Part shown: positions 16,901 to 24,304 of the stretch, in pieces | Layout: each line of letters begins with the position of its first letter | Numbering within the stretch: position 1 is the stretch's first letter | Assembly (NCBI RefSeq): GCF_002855575.1 | Contig: NZ_PKRQ01000004.1 | Coordinates: 416,522-480,521, forward strand | DNA length: 64,000 bases | Source of the DNA: Tabrizicola sp. TH137 | GTDB lineage: Bacteria > Pseudomonadota > Alphaproteobacteria > Rhodobacterales > Rhodobacteraceae | Reading direction: 5' to 3' | Made by a program: the position numbers and the translations under genes | Notes under the pieces: generated by a model | Database searches by the model: none | The model's input: only the letters and a program-made list of their open reading frames with translations | Told to the model about the DNA's origin: nothing

Positions 16901-19874
16901 TGGTGCCGGCGGCATTGGTGGCCGTGGGGTCGATCACGATGGTATCGGCGCCGCCACCGCCGAAGATCGTGTCGCCGGAGGCGCCGAGGATCGTGTCATT
17001 GCCGATCGGGGCGGTCGTCGTGGTGGTGGTGGTCCAGGTGGTGGCGAGGTTGCTGTAGTTGACCGAGGGAGCGGTCGAGATGCGGCCGAGGAAGGTGTAG
17101 GTCTCGCCCACGGTCAGCGGCTTGTCGGTGACGAAGCCGACGGTGCGGTTGCCCTCCAGTTCGACGGCATAGATGTTGATGACCTCGCCCGTGGAGGATT
17201 GCACGGAATAGGCGTATTCCGGGGTGAGCCGCTTGCCCGCATCTTCGCTGATGCCGTTGATCGTGCTGTCCTGGCTGAGGACCTGGCTGGTGTCGCCGTC
17301 GTTGAAGGCGCTGTCATTGTCGTCGAGACCGATGGAGACGGGCGAGGCGCCGAGGTTGACGGTGAAGGTGGAGCCGGCGACGTCGCTGTCGCCGTCGGTG
17401 TCGTTCTCGAAGGGGTTGTCGTTGCCTGCGGCATTGTTGAGCGTGATCTGGCCGAGCTGCCAGACGAGGACCGTGTGGTCTGCGCCGGTGACCGGGGTGA
17501 CGCTGCGGGTTTCCGTGACGGTGGCGCTGCCTTCGGTGGGGCCATCGCCGAAGATCCGGTCATTGCCGGTGCCGCCGGTCAGGCTGTCATTGCCCTGACC
17601 GCCGAAGAGCGTGTCATTGCCCGCGCCGCCATCGACGGTGTCGTTGCCGGTATCGCCGATGAGGGAATCGTTGCCGGTGCCGCCGCGGAGCGAATCCGCG
17701 CCAGCCCCGCCATCGAGCGTGTCGCTGTCGGCCCCGCCGTCGAGCGTGTCATTGCCGGAACCGCCGATCAGGCTGTCCGTGCCGGTGCCGCCATCGAGCG
17801 AGTCGTCGCCGCCTGCACCATCGAGCGTGTCATTGCCTTCGCCGCCATCGAGGACATCGTCGAATTCCGGGTTCCCGAGCACAACGCGGACATTGTCGAT
17901 CAGCACGCCTTCGCCGCTGTTCTGGCTGGCGAGTTCACGGAATTCGACGCGGGTGGAGCTGCTGGTTGCGGTGAAGGAGATCGAGTAGGTCGCATAGCTT
18001 TGCGACGGGCTGAAGGTGCCGACGACGGTGCCGTCGATCACGATCTCGAAGCTGTCGGCGGTGGAGGGGCGGCTGCGGGCATCGACGCTTACGGTGTAGG
18101 TGCCGCCGGGTTCGGTGCCGATGTCCTGCCAGATGGAATCGACGCGGGCGGGATCGCGGTCGATTTCGACATAGCCCCGGCCATCCGAGGCGGAGGTGCC
18201 GAGAAAGCCCTGACCCCAGGATTCGATCAGGTTGCCGGATGTGTTCGAACTCCAGCCCGGAAGGGTGGCGTTGAGATTGTTGAACCCGTCGGCGGTGCGG
18301 TTGGTTTCGAAGCTGGCATTCTGGACGAGGTTCTGGGACCCGCTGCCTTCGCCGAGCAGGACGTCATCGCCCGAACCGCCGAACAGCGTGTCATCGCCGA
18401 TGCTGCCGATGAGCGAGTCGTTGCCGGAGCCGCCGAGAAGGGAATCGTTCCCTGCCCCGCCGTCGATGGTGTCATCGCCTTCGCCGCCGTCGAGCGTGTC
18501 GTCGAAATCGGGGACGGCTTCGATCACGTGGACATTGTCGAGCACGACGCCTTCGCCATTGTTCTGGTTGGCGAGTTCGCGGAATTCGATCCGGGTCGTG
18601 CTGTTCGTGGCGGTGTAGTTCAGGCTGTAGGTGGCGAAGGACTGGCCGGGGCTGTAGGTGCCGACGACATTGCCGTCGATGACGATCTGGAAGCTGTCCG
18701 AGGTCGAGGGGCGGGAGCGGGCATCGACGCTGATCGTGTAGGTCGTGCCGGGTTCGGTGGTGATGTCCTGGAAGACCGAGTCAACCCGTGCACCGTCGCG
18801 GTCAAGCTCGATAGAGCCGGAGCCATCGGAGGCGCTGGTACCGGCAAAGCCCTGGCCCCAGGATTCGATGAGATTGTTGGGGGTGTTGCTGCTCCAGCCG
18901 GTGAGCTGGGCGTTGAGGTTGTTGGTGTTGTTGGAGGTCCGGCCGATTTCGAAACTGCCGTTCACCAACAGGTTCTGCTGATCGTCGCCGTCGCCGAGAA
19001 GGACATCGTTGCCAGAGCCGCCGAAGACGGAATCCGCCCCGGCCCCGCCGATGAGCGAGTCGTTGCCGCCGCTGCCTTCGAGGACATCGTTGCCGGCGCC
19101 GCCGGAGACGGTATCCCTGCCTTCATCGCCGGTGAGCGTGTCGCGGCCTGACCCGCCCGACAGGCTGTCATCGCCGTCACCGCCGCCGATGGCATCGGCA
19201 CCGGCGGCACCCTCGACGATGTCGTTTCCGGCGCCTGCGGCGACGGTGTCGTTGCCGAGGCCGGCATTGACCGTGTCATTGCCACCGGCGGCGTCGATCA
19301 CGTCGTCATTGCCGTCGTCGCCGTCGATCTGGTCGCCCTGGGCATCGGTGAAACCGGGGTTCATCACCTGCCCGGCACTCGTGCCATTGACCACGCCGTC
19401 GGGGTTCGCATCGGGCGGGATGACCACGTTGCCGTTGCCGTCGATGGCGCCGTCGCGGAAGAAGGTGATGTTGGTGTTGATGGTCCCGGTGACGATCGAC
19501 AGCAGGTCGGGGCCGCCGTCGGGATAGAGGAGATACTGGCTGCCGCCGCTTTCGACGAGGATCACGGGATAGGTGACGAAGGCGCCGGTGATCAGCGCAC
19601 TCATCTGGCCGACGCCGAGGACGGTGGCGTTGTTGAGATCGGGCACGGCGTCGAGCAGGCCGAGGATCCCGTCGGGATTGTTGTGATCGACGGTTTCGCC
19701 GCGGGTGATGAGATCGTTGTTGTTGGGATCGTCGGCCGTCAGCGTGCCGGACTGGGTGAGGAGCTGGCCGAGGTTCAGCGTAAGGTTGATGGTCTGGGTC
19801 GTCGCCGAAGAGAAATTCAGCGTGATGAGGGCCGCCACCGGCTGGATCGCCACGTTGTTGATCTGGAAGGACAT
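10998..19874 (-). CDS. Giant RTX calcium-binding protein with C-terminal Hint domain
   Basis: 2958-aa acidic repeat protein, most likely a secreted or surface adhesin. A unique N-terminus (about 1-160) has no classical signal peptide. Four modules follow, each opening with a header like 'DQIDGxDGxND' and 'AGLGNDTV' (near 19.3, 16.6, 15.05 and 13.9 kb), then long GGxGNDxLx nonapeptide arrays (roughly 200 repeats by length) that bind calcium after export. Two related domains of about 165 aa (near residues 297-462 and 510-674) look like carbohydrate-binding jelly rolls. The last 197 residues form a Hint domain starting at Cys2762 ('CFTRGTRILTAEG') with 'SPQHRMLLSGWQ' inside. Type I secretion is expected from the RTX repeats, but no exporter genes are in the window. 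The start has GGAG 8 bp upstream. Confidence 0.88.
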   Translation of the reverse strand: MSFQINNVAIQPVAALITLNFSSATTQTINLTLNLGQLLTQSGTLTADDPNNNDLITRGETVDHNNPDGILGLLDAVPDLNNATVLGVGQMSALITGAFVTYPVILVESGGSQYLLYPDGGPDLLSIVTGTINTNITFFRDGAIDGNGNVVIPPDANPDGVVNGTSAGQVMNPGFTDAQGDQIDGDDGNDDVIDAAGGNDTVNAGLGNDTVAAGAGNDIVEGAAGADAIGGGDGDDSLSGGSGRDTLTGDEGRDTVSGGAGNDVLEGSGGNDSLIGGAGADSVFGGSGNDVLLGDGDDQQNLLVNGSFEIGRTSNNTNNLNAQLTGWSSNTPNNLIESWGQGFAGTSASDGSGSIELDRDGARVDSVFQDITTEPGTTYTISVDARSRPSTSDSFQIVIDGNVVGTYSPGQSFATYSLNYTATNSTTRIEFRELANQNNGEGVVLDNVHVIEAVPDFDDTLDGGEGDDTIDGGAGNDSLLGGSGNDSLIGSIGDDTLFGGSGDDVLLGEGSGSQNLVQNASFETNRTADGFNNLNATLPGWSSNTSGNLIESWGQGFLGTSASDGRGYVEIDRDPARVDSIWQDIGTEPGGTYTVSVDARSRPSTADSFEIVIDGTVVGTFSPSQSYATYSISFTATSSSTRVEFRELASQNSGEGVLIDNVRVVLGNPEFDDVLDGGEGNDTLDGAGGDDSLDGGTGTDSLIGGSGNDTLDGGADSDTLDGGAGADSLRGGTGNDSLIGDTGNDTVDGGAGNDTLFGGQGNDSLTGGTGNDRIFGDGPTEGSATVTETRSVTPVTGADHTVLVWQLGQITLNNAAGNDNPFENDTDGDSDVAGSTFTVNLGASPVSIGLDDNDSAFNDGDTSQVLSQDSTINGISEDAGKRLTPEYAYSVQSSTGEVINIYAVELEGNRTVGFVTDKPLTVGETYTFLGRISTAPSVNYSNLATTWTTTTTTTAPIGNDTILGASGDTIFGGGGADTIVIDPTATNAAGTTLSGIQVDGGTTGTDSDRLDLTGYTFYRNLVQTTDADGDSTSGSVVVIDAKGLARTVTFTEIETLLLPPPEPTNNGIVEGLETGETMDPGYTDADGDQIDGTDGNDDRIEGRGGNDIINAGLGNDSVTGGSGNDSIFGGLGNDSLDGGEGSDSLAGGIGNDSLSGGLGDDDIAVGGADTATGGSGDDVFVIDGTDTGSDVNITLDGGSDGTSGAPDDAANGDAGDLLDLSAGTSGLTVNLGANPENGTVNGLDSDGGIDLTFTEIERLLTGSGNDTINGGSSTGPVSIDTGSGNDTIATGSGNDSITGGAGDDTISSGSGNDRVIGGSGNDSVDGGGSDDTLQGNDGDDTLAGGDGNDSLDGGDNDDSLTGGTGNDTLVGGDGSDTLDGGDNNDSLEGGSGEDDLTGGRGDDTLSGDGGNDTLAGGDGDDSVSGGTGNDSLTGGDGNDTLSGGTGTDTLQGGAGNDSLIGGDGDDDIVVGAGDIAQGGAGDDEFTVDPTLSGSAPITVIGGETVEEAVIDPTNNPGGRIGDVLDLRGLSDVVVTYTNPDPISGTSENGTATFRNTSGNLVTLTFSEIENVLTSADGIVDGTGAGDLMTPTSGPGGTPFRDPQGDQIDGTDGLNDRVAAGAGNDTVDAGLGNDTVDGDIGNDSIAGGSGDDSLIGGSGNDTLSGDAGNDLLDGGASDDSLSGGADNDTLFGDAGRDTLAGGSGNDQLFGGDEADDLSGNDGNDTLSGDGGNDTLDGGDGADRLDAGLGDDRIIGGEGADTIDAGQGDDSVSADGGNDFVGLGDGNDSAEGGTGNDTIGGGEGNDSISGGGDADSLIGGAGNDTLDGGDGNDTLAGDDGSDLLTGGAGNDSLLGGANDDDLIIGAGDRAEGGDGDDEFRVNPALSGNAGITVIGGETGENLTDPTNGGSGDVLDLRGLTNVALSFTGAESGTATFQNSGGQTVTITFAEIERVLVDTNGIVDGTAAGDLMTPTSGVAGTPYTDTQGDQIDGSDGLNDVVAAGQGNDTVDAGLGNDTVDGGAGDDSLSGNVGNDSLTGGEGADTLSGDDGADLLDGGEGSDSLSGGDGNDSLFGADGTDTLLGGIGDDRLDGGEGSDSLAGGTGADTLIGGSGADTLEGGAGADSVTGGAGDDDIIVGGADTAAGGSGDDVFTADASDSNVNAQIDGGSDATSGNADDTANGDAGDQLDLSAQTSNITIDFSPANAENGTVNGLDGDGQTDLTFTEIERFATGSGNDTIDGAGTTGAILIATNAGNDSIATGGGNDVIDAGSGNDTIAANSGNDTVNAGSGDDVVNGGANDDVLDGGSGNDDLTGGAGEDLLIGGDGNDTLDGGSEDDTLTGGIGDDRLIGGNGDDSLSGNEGRDTLQGGTGNDTLDGGDEADSLQGGSGNDRLFAGAGADIAEGNEGDDLIEGGDGADTLFGNEGNDTLDGGDGADSLVGGDGRDSVTGGEGDDVINTRNTQATPDEAGALSDSDPNDDRDTVFGGAGNDTILTGDDADLIQGEGGNDSIDAGLDDDSVFGGAGDDTIIGEEGDDLIEGAEGNDLLYGGSAALTPGDLPNDGTDPLTTNNEDTVLGGEGNDTIYGFDDNDSLSGDGGNDVIFGGLDDDRIDGGAGNDSLSGDEGNDSLTGGEGNDTLNGGVGRDTLVGGIGADLLVGGAGADLFTVQGADTITDFDATTGIQGTPGAPTNDNDFVDLSAFYNDATLATFLQNNPGATFSNPLAWLKADQADGVLQGAGDLRLQNGGTAVDGALLNVENTAVVCFTRGTRILTAEGERAIEDLAPGDLVFTLDHGYQPIRWIGSSTVAGKGRFAPIVIEAGALGNTRRLAVSPQHRMLLSGWQAELLFDEPEVLVAAKLLVNDGSIRAEECEKVEYFHMLFDAHEVVIAEGAPSESFHPGHVGWGALAEAAREEILALFPQLDGMDFSAYGPSARRSLTAAEARVVRDALLAETPIRAAE
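11001..11591 (-). other. Hint (Hedgehog/intein-type) domain of the RTX protein
   Basis: Codons 2762-2958. The domain begins with Cys in 'VVCFTRGTRI', the position of the autoprocessing nucleophile in Hedgehog and intein proteins, and contains 'LAPGDLVFTLDHGYQPIRWIG' and 'LAVSPQHRMLL', the usual Hint_2 landmarks of Rhodobacterales RTX proteins. It ends with a charged, Ala/Glu-rich tail and has no C-terminal Asn-plus-nucleophile junction, so splicing is unlikely; N-terminal-type cleavage or ester formation is possible but unproven. Confidence 0.75.
17855..18985 (-). repeat. Two tandem copies of an about 165-aa domain in the RTX protein
   Basis: Bases 18490-18985 and 17855-18345 encode two clearly homologous domains, each starting with a 'QNL.xNxSFE' stretch, passing through 'NLIESWGQGF.GTSASDG' and 'SVDARSRPST.DSF.IVIDG', and ending 'REL..QN.GEGV..DNV'. 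They are separated by a short RTX block. The pattern fits a CBM/DUF642-like beta sandwich. This is an internal duplication followed by divergence. Confidence 0.75.
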
Positions 19875-20243
19875 GGGGAAAACTCCAATCTCGCGCCGCG
19901 GGCCGCAGCCGGGCGATTCAGGTCACTGGGGGAAGGTGATGGGGGCGGATGCGGTCTGGGCGCGGAGAGGCCTGGACGGAAGCCGGGAGGCGAGGGGGAC
20001 GGAACGGGCGCGGCGGGGGTCGGTCATCTGGAAACTCGTTACTTGCACGGGGCGGCTGGGCCGGCCGGAGGGGGACGGAACAACAGGGCGCGCGGCCCGG
20101 ACGAGGCGCGCGCGGTGGTTTCGGAAAAGGGTTGCGTCAGGGCGCTGCGGCGACAGGCGCGCTGTGCCGGAACGGGCCGGGAGAGGCCCCGTGCAGCGGT
20201 GGACCGCTAGGCCGGATGGCGGGTCTGAGATGGGACATGGCAG

Positions 20244-20281
20244 TGCCTCAACCGTTGAAACCGATACGAAACCGTGAGGCA
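20244..20281. promoter_or_regulatory. Inverted repeat in the RTX upstream region
   Basis: TGCCTCA (20244-20250) and TGAGGCA (20275-20281) are exact inverted copies flanking a 24-bp core. On the minus strand the core contains two CGGTTTC direct repeats 11 bp apart. It lies about 370 bp upstream of the RTX start. It may be a regulator site or an RNA leader hairpin; the sequence alone does not decide. Confidence 0.3.
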
Positions 20282-20776
20282 TTGCCGGACCGGCAGACCC
20301 CACCCGCAGGAGGCCGGAGCGCGCAGTCCGCCCCCGCCTTTCCGACCGCGCCCAGCCCCCACCGGACGCGCCCGGAGATTTCCGTCCGCCGACACTGCGG
20401 GGGCACCGCAAGGCCGGTTGGCACGGGAAATTGCCGATGACCGGCGGGCCTGGCCATGACCGGCCCGGCAGCAGGCCGCACCGCGCGAGGGCGCGGCGGC
20501 AAGCCTTGCTAGGGACAGGGTCGGTGACATGGCGGCAGCCTTCCGGTTTCGGTTCTTGTCACGCCGGGCGGAACCCTTCCCTTGCGTCGCAGCGGCGTGC
20601 CCCCATCCGGTTCGCCGGGATCGGCCGCGCTGCGACCTGCCCCCGATGCCGGAACACGCTGCGCGGTCGAGGATGGCCCGATGGCGCTTTGTGAATGAAT
20701 GATTAGCGAAGAATGCGGCTCTCTGTGCCGCCCGTGGACCGAACGCGGCGGAAACCTGGCGAAAATGTCGTCAGTT

Positions 20777-20808
20777 GCGGGAAGTGCCGTTCATGTGGCG
20801 GGAAGTGC
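20777..20808 (+). promoter_or_regulatory. Direct repeats with 21-bp period upstream of the LytTR gene (candidate LytTR site)
   Basis: GCGGGAAGTGC occurs exactly at 20777-20787 and again at 20798-20808, start to start 21 bp, i.e. two helical turns. LytTR regulators typically bind pairs of about 9-bp direct repeats with this period. The pair lies about 240 bp upstream of the window's only LytTR gene. Autoregulation, or control of the divergent RTX gene, is an inference. Confidence 0.55.
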
Positions 20809-21050
20809 AGATGGCGACGCGAGCGAACGGTATCTGGCGGCTGAGTATTGTTTCCGGCATACGTAATTTACGCTTTGTTGCGAAATCTGCGGTTCTGTAG
20901 CAGGGTGATGTGGCGCGAACTGTTCATCGTGACGGTCGGGCTGCGTGTATGAAACGGGCCTTGGCGGGAATGGACCGAGGGCTTTTGATGTTCTGACCGG
21001 GGATTTGGGGCGGAAACGCGAACCCTGGGTTGTGTACGATGGGGTAACAA

Positions 21051-21974
21051 GTGTCTGAATTGCGTGAATTTTCGACTGTTTCCGATTTCGAATACAGATC
21101 GACCCTTGGAACCACCTTCTGGGTGGGGGGCGATTCGGCGGCGGATTACCTGCTGCATCCTGTTTTCCTGCAATTCGCCTTGCTGTGTCTGGCGGTGGTT
21201 GCCTTGCTGGACCAGGGCGGGGGTGTCGATCTGCTGGTCGGCTGGCAGGTGCCGCTGGTCTGGCTGGTAGTGGCGCTGGCGGGATTGCTGGGCGGGCTGG
21301 CGATGATGGCACTGCTGTCGGTGTTGCCGCGCTGGATCCTGGGGCGGCGGCGCTTTACCCCGCTGATCCTGCTGCCGCTGGTCGCGCTGGGAGAGGCGGT
21401 GCGGGCGGGGCTGGTCGTGATGCTTGGGGCGGGGGACTGGCCGACGACGCCGGAGGTGATGGCGGATTTCGCCCGAAGCGCGGTGGTCATCCTGATCCTT
21501 GACGTGATCCATGTGCTGTATGTCGTGCCGTTGCATCCCCTGGCGCGGACGGTCCCCGACGCCCTGCCCGAGCCGATGGCGGAACGGGATGCGGAGGCCG
21601 TGGACGGGCCGGAAGAGACGGTGCCGACAAGGCCCGCGAGCCGGGAGATCAGGATCGCGGAGCGGAGTTTTGCGCTGGATGAAATCCTGTGGATCCGGAC
21701 CGAGGACCATTATCTGAACGTCGTCACCGCGAAGGGGCGGAGCCTGCTGCGGGCGAAGCTTTCGGAGTTGAAAGACCTTCAGGATGGCAAGGTCGGGGTG
21801 CAGGTGAACCGGTCGCATTGGGTTTCGTTCGGTGCCATTGCCGAGGTGCGGAACGAAGCGGGAGGGCAGATCATCCTGCGGCTGGTGACAGGGGATGATG
21901 CCACCGTCGCCCGCAGCCGCCGGATCATGTTCCGCCAGATGCATCATGCCTGGCAGCAGCGGCGTATGGGGTGA
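21051..21974 (+). CDS. Membrane-anchored LytTR DNA-binding regulator
   Basis: 307-aa protein with an N-terminal integral-membrane half (hydrophobic segments near 33-50, 60-85, 105-125 and 148-165) and a C-terminal LytTR domain (about 205-300). LytTR landmarks are 'IRTEDHYLNVVT' near 223, 'AKLSELKDLQ' near 241, 'VNRSHWVSFGAIAEV' near 258 and the closing 'RSRRIMFRQM'. It has no receiver domain, so the membrane part probably senses a signal or partner directly. The start is GTG with a weak ribosome site. It stands alone, divergent from the RTX gene across 1.2 kb, making that gene a plausible target. Confidence 0.85.
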   Translation: MSELREFSTVSDFEYRSTLGTTFWVGGDSAADYLLHPVFLQFALLCLAVVALLDQGGGVDLLVGWQVPLVWLVVALAGLLGGLAMMALLSVLPRWILGRRRFTPLILLPLVALGEAVRAGLVVMLGAGDWPTTPEVMADFARSAVVILILDVIHVLYVVPLHPLARTVPDALPEPMAERDAEAVDGPEETVPTRPASREIRIAERSFALDEILWIRTEDHYLNVVTAKGRSLLRAKLSELKDLQDGKVGVQVNRSHWVSFGAIAEVRNEAGGQIILRLVTGDDATVARSRRIMFRQMHHAWQQRRMG

Positions 21975-22261
21975 GGGCGGCCGAATCGGGCGTACGCCAG
22001 AAAATCCGGCAAAAATATGGCGAAAATGCCATGTCCGACACTTAACCTGCGGTTGATACTTGCGGGATGCGCAGGATCGTTGGAGGGTTTAGCCCGTGAG
22101 TCCGGGGGTGTGAGGGGATCCGGAAGGTCCGGTCGGGGAAAGCTGCCATTTCCCGCTGGTCCGGTCCCGCTGTTGCGAGTGGCAAGAGTTCACTGGAGGT
22201 ATTCGACGCCGCCGGTCCGCAGGCCGACGGCGAGGTGTCAAACCTGCGCGAGGGCAGAACC

Positions 22262-23638
22262 GTGAGCCATATGGAGCAAGTGAAGGGCGACTTCCGCCCG
22301 ATGTCGGATGACCGCATACCGATGGCGGCCGAACTGGCGGTGGGCGAGATCAGCCTGATCGACTTTGCCCGCAAGGCCGGGAAGAACATCTTCTCGGTCA
22401 TCCCGGATGCCACGCGGACGCAGAAGTACCTGCGCGGCCCGGCCAATATCCATTACGTCTGCGAACCGGAGATGATCACGGAATTGCTGGCGGGGGTCGG
22501 GCGGGCCTTTCCGAAGTCGAGCTTCACGCGGAACGTCATCGGGCCGGCGGTGGGCAACGGGATGATCCTGTCGGAAGGCGAGAAATGGCGCGAGCAGCGG
22601 CACCGCTATGCGCCGCTTTTCGCGGCGCGCAACCTGCCGGTGCTGACCAGCCATTTCGCGCAGACGGGCGAGGAGCTTGGCGCCTTCTATGCCTCGGCCA
22701 ATGGCGAGGTGGATGTGGCGGATTCCGCGCAGGAGGCCACGCTGACCAATATCTCGCGCGTGATGTTTTCCGGCAATGAGGCGGTGGCGAAGCGGGACAT
22801 CCGGGAAGGGATGCGGCGGTTCACCGATTACATCAGCTATATGTCGCTGTTCGATCTGATGGGGTTGCCGAAATGGGTGCCGCGCCTGAAATGGCTGCGG
22901 TCCAAGCAGGTGATCACCGATGTGCGCAATCTGACGCGGGACGTGATCCAGAGCCGTCAGGCCAAGCGGCACGAGACGGCGGAGGATTTTCTGGACCTGC
23001 TGATCGAGGCGCTGGAGACGGATCGCGAGGATATCGAGACGACCATCGACAACCTGCTGACCTTCGTGGCGGCGGGATATGAGACATCGGCCAATACCAT
23101 CGCCTGGGCGCTGTATCTGCTGGCGCTGTATCCGGAGGTGCAGGATCGCGTGCGGGCCGAGATCCGCGCGGTTGCGGGGGAAGGCCCGCTGACGCTGGAG
23201 GCGGTGCAGAAGATGCCGCTGTTGCAGGCCCATGTGCGCGAGACGCTGCGGCTTTATCCGGCGGGGGCGCTGTTTGCACGGGATGCGACGGATACGACGG
23301 AGGTGGGGGGCGTCACCTTCAAGAAGGGCGATGTGATCATGTTCCCGGTCTATTCGCTGCATCGCAACGAATTGCTGTGGGAGGATGCGGATCGCTATCG
23401 CCCCGACCGGTTCATCAACCGGCGCTATCCGCGCGGGCAGTATATCCCCTTCGGCGACGGGCCGCGCATCTGCATCGGCGCGCAATATGCCGAGACGGAG
23501 ATCATGGTGCTGATCGGATCGGCGCTGCGCCGGGCGAGCTTTGCCCTGACCGAGCATCCGGTGCCTGCCCCGAACCTGACCTTCACGATGCGGCCCGGTG
23601 GGCCGATCATCCTGACGGCGCGGCCCGTGGCAGGCTGA
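22262..23638 (+). CDS. Cytochrome P450
   Basis: 458-aa haem-thiolate monooxygenase. It has the I-helix motif 'FVAAGYETSANTIAW' (near 270), the K-helix ExxR in 'RETLRLYPAG' (near 335) and the haem loop 'FGDGPRICIG' with Cys404. The haem loop and ExxR context resemble the class related to eukaryotic CYP4 and CYP102 rather than the small CYP101 type. The GTG at 22262 is chosen because GAGGG sits 7 bp upstream; an ATG at 22271 is the alternative. No ferredoxin or reductase lies next to it. Its 3' end is two bases from the convergent SRPBCC gene. The substrate is unknown; a fatty-acid or other lipid is only a guess. Confidence 0.88.
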   Translation: MSHMEQVKGDFRPMSDDRIPMAAELAVGEISLIDFARKAGKNIFSVIPDATRTQKYLRGPANIHYVCEPEMITELLAGVGRAFPKSSFTRNVIGPAVGNGMILSEGEKWREQRHRYAPLFAARNLPVLTSHFAQTGEELGAFYASANGEVDVADSAQEATLTNISRVMFSGNEAVAKRDIREGMRRFTDYISYMSLFDLMGLPKWVPRLKWLRSKQVITDVRNLTRDVIQSRQAKRHETAEDFLDLLIEALETDREDIETTIDNLLTFVAAGYETSANTIAWALYLLALYPEVQDRVRAEIRAVAGEGPLTLEAVQKMPLLQAHVRETLRLYPAGALFARDATDTTEVGGVTFKKGDVIMFPVYSLHRNELLWEDADRYRPDRFINRRYPRGQYIPFGDGPRICIGAQYAETEIMVLIGSALRRASFALTEHPVPAPNLTFTMRPGGPIILTARPVAG

Positions 23639-23640
23639 GA

Positions 23641-24138
23641 TCAATCCACGGGGTGGAAGAGCGGCACCTGCGGGGTGACCGAGCGGCTGGATTTGCTGAG
23701 CGTGGCGTGGATCACCTGGCCCTTCCGGCTGCGGTGGCGGTGCTGATACATGAAGCGGGCATAGCGCGAGACGATCGGCGTCATGGCGCCGGCATCGAGG
23801 ATGACCCGGTCGATCCAGATCGCGCCGTTTTCCATCGGCTTGATCTGCATGTGATGCGACCAGAGGCGCACGACATTGTTGGATTCGACGGTTTCGACCC
23901 GACGGGAGGCGTGGCAGATCTTGTTGACCTTGATCTGATAGTCGTTGCAGCGGACCAGACCGAAGATGCGGATATTGGTGCGGTAGGTGGCCCCCTCTTC
24001 CATTTCGGTTTCGGGCAGGCCTTCATAATCGGAGATCTTGCGCGTCGCCTCGATCAGATCGGCGAAGCTGCGGGCGCGGTCGAAAAGCGCATCTGCCGCA
24101 TCGGGATAATGCGCGGCAACGAGGACTTGTGTCGGCAC
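23641..24138 (-). CDS. SRPBCC (START-like) family protein
   Basis: 165-aa protein with the pattern of the SRPBCC ligand-binding fold, the group that includes polyketide cyclases and lipid-transfer proteins: 'YPDAADALFDRARSFADLIEA' at the N-terminus, alternating strands through the middle, 'GAIWIDRVILDAG' near 113 and a C-terminal helix with 'SRYARFMYQHRHRSRK'. Because the fold only supplies a hydrophobic pocket, the reaction or ligand cannot be named. The GTG start at 24138 has GGTGGAG 7 bp upstream; longer in-frame starts exist but lack a ribosome site and give unstructured residues. It is convergent with the P450. Confidence 0.7.
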   Translation of the reverse strand: MPTQVLVAAHYPDAADALFDRARSFADLIEATRKISDYEGLPETEMEEGATYRTNIRIFGLVRCNDYQIKVNKICHASRRVETVESNNVVRLWSHHMQIKPMENGAIWIDRVILDAGAMTPIVSRYARFMYQHRHRSRKGQVIHATLSKSSRSVTPQVPLFHPVD

Positions 24139-24304
24139 GTTCAAACTCCACCGAGGGACACCAGGGCGCACGCTCATCTGGGCCTTTCCGCGTGGAGCGG
24201 AGACGGGGTTCAACGGTCGCGCAGCCACAGGTTTGGCCATCCAATCGGGCAGAAACGTGACCCGATCTTGCCGCTGTGGGGTCATAGGAGCCGAGGCGAA
24301 ACCA

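Larger units (their letters stand above)
19875..21050. other. 1.2 kb non-coding region between the RTX gene and the LytTR gene
   Basis: I find no convincing gene here: open frames are Arg/Pro/Gly-rich shadows without recognisable motifs. It must hold the divergent promoters for the RTX gene (minus) and the LytTR regulator (plus). Visible elements are an inverted repeat TGCCTCA/TGAGGCA at 20244-20281 and a pair of direct repeats at 20777-20808 (listed separately). GC is very high up to about 20690, then drops toward the LytTR start. Confidence 0.55.

Noticed and set aside
10803..19151. A 2782-codon stop-free frame on the plus strand opposite the RTX gene
   Set aside because: It is the antisense of 27-bp repeat units, which are multiples of three and lack stop-forming triplets; the product is a low-complexity Ala/Val/Ile string with no start context or motif.
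10998..19874. Regular short repeats that could suggest a CRISPR array
   Set aside because: The periodicity is 27 bp in frame and encodes GGxGNDxLx; there are no unique spacers or cas genes.
19923..20411. 162-codon minus-strand frame in the RTX-LytTR gap as a gene
   Set aside because: Arg/Pro/Ser-rich with no ribosome site or motif and overlapped by equally long frames in other phases.
22017..22032. ATGGC-GAAAAT-GCCAT hairpin after the LytTR gene as a terminator
   Set aside because: Only a 5-bp stem and no U-tract.
22238..23644. 468-codon minus-strand frame covering the whole first P450
   Set aside because: The plus strand has I-helix, ExxR and haem motifs; the minus frame is Arg/His/Pro-rich noise.
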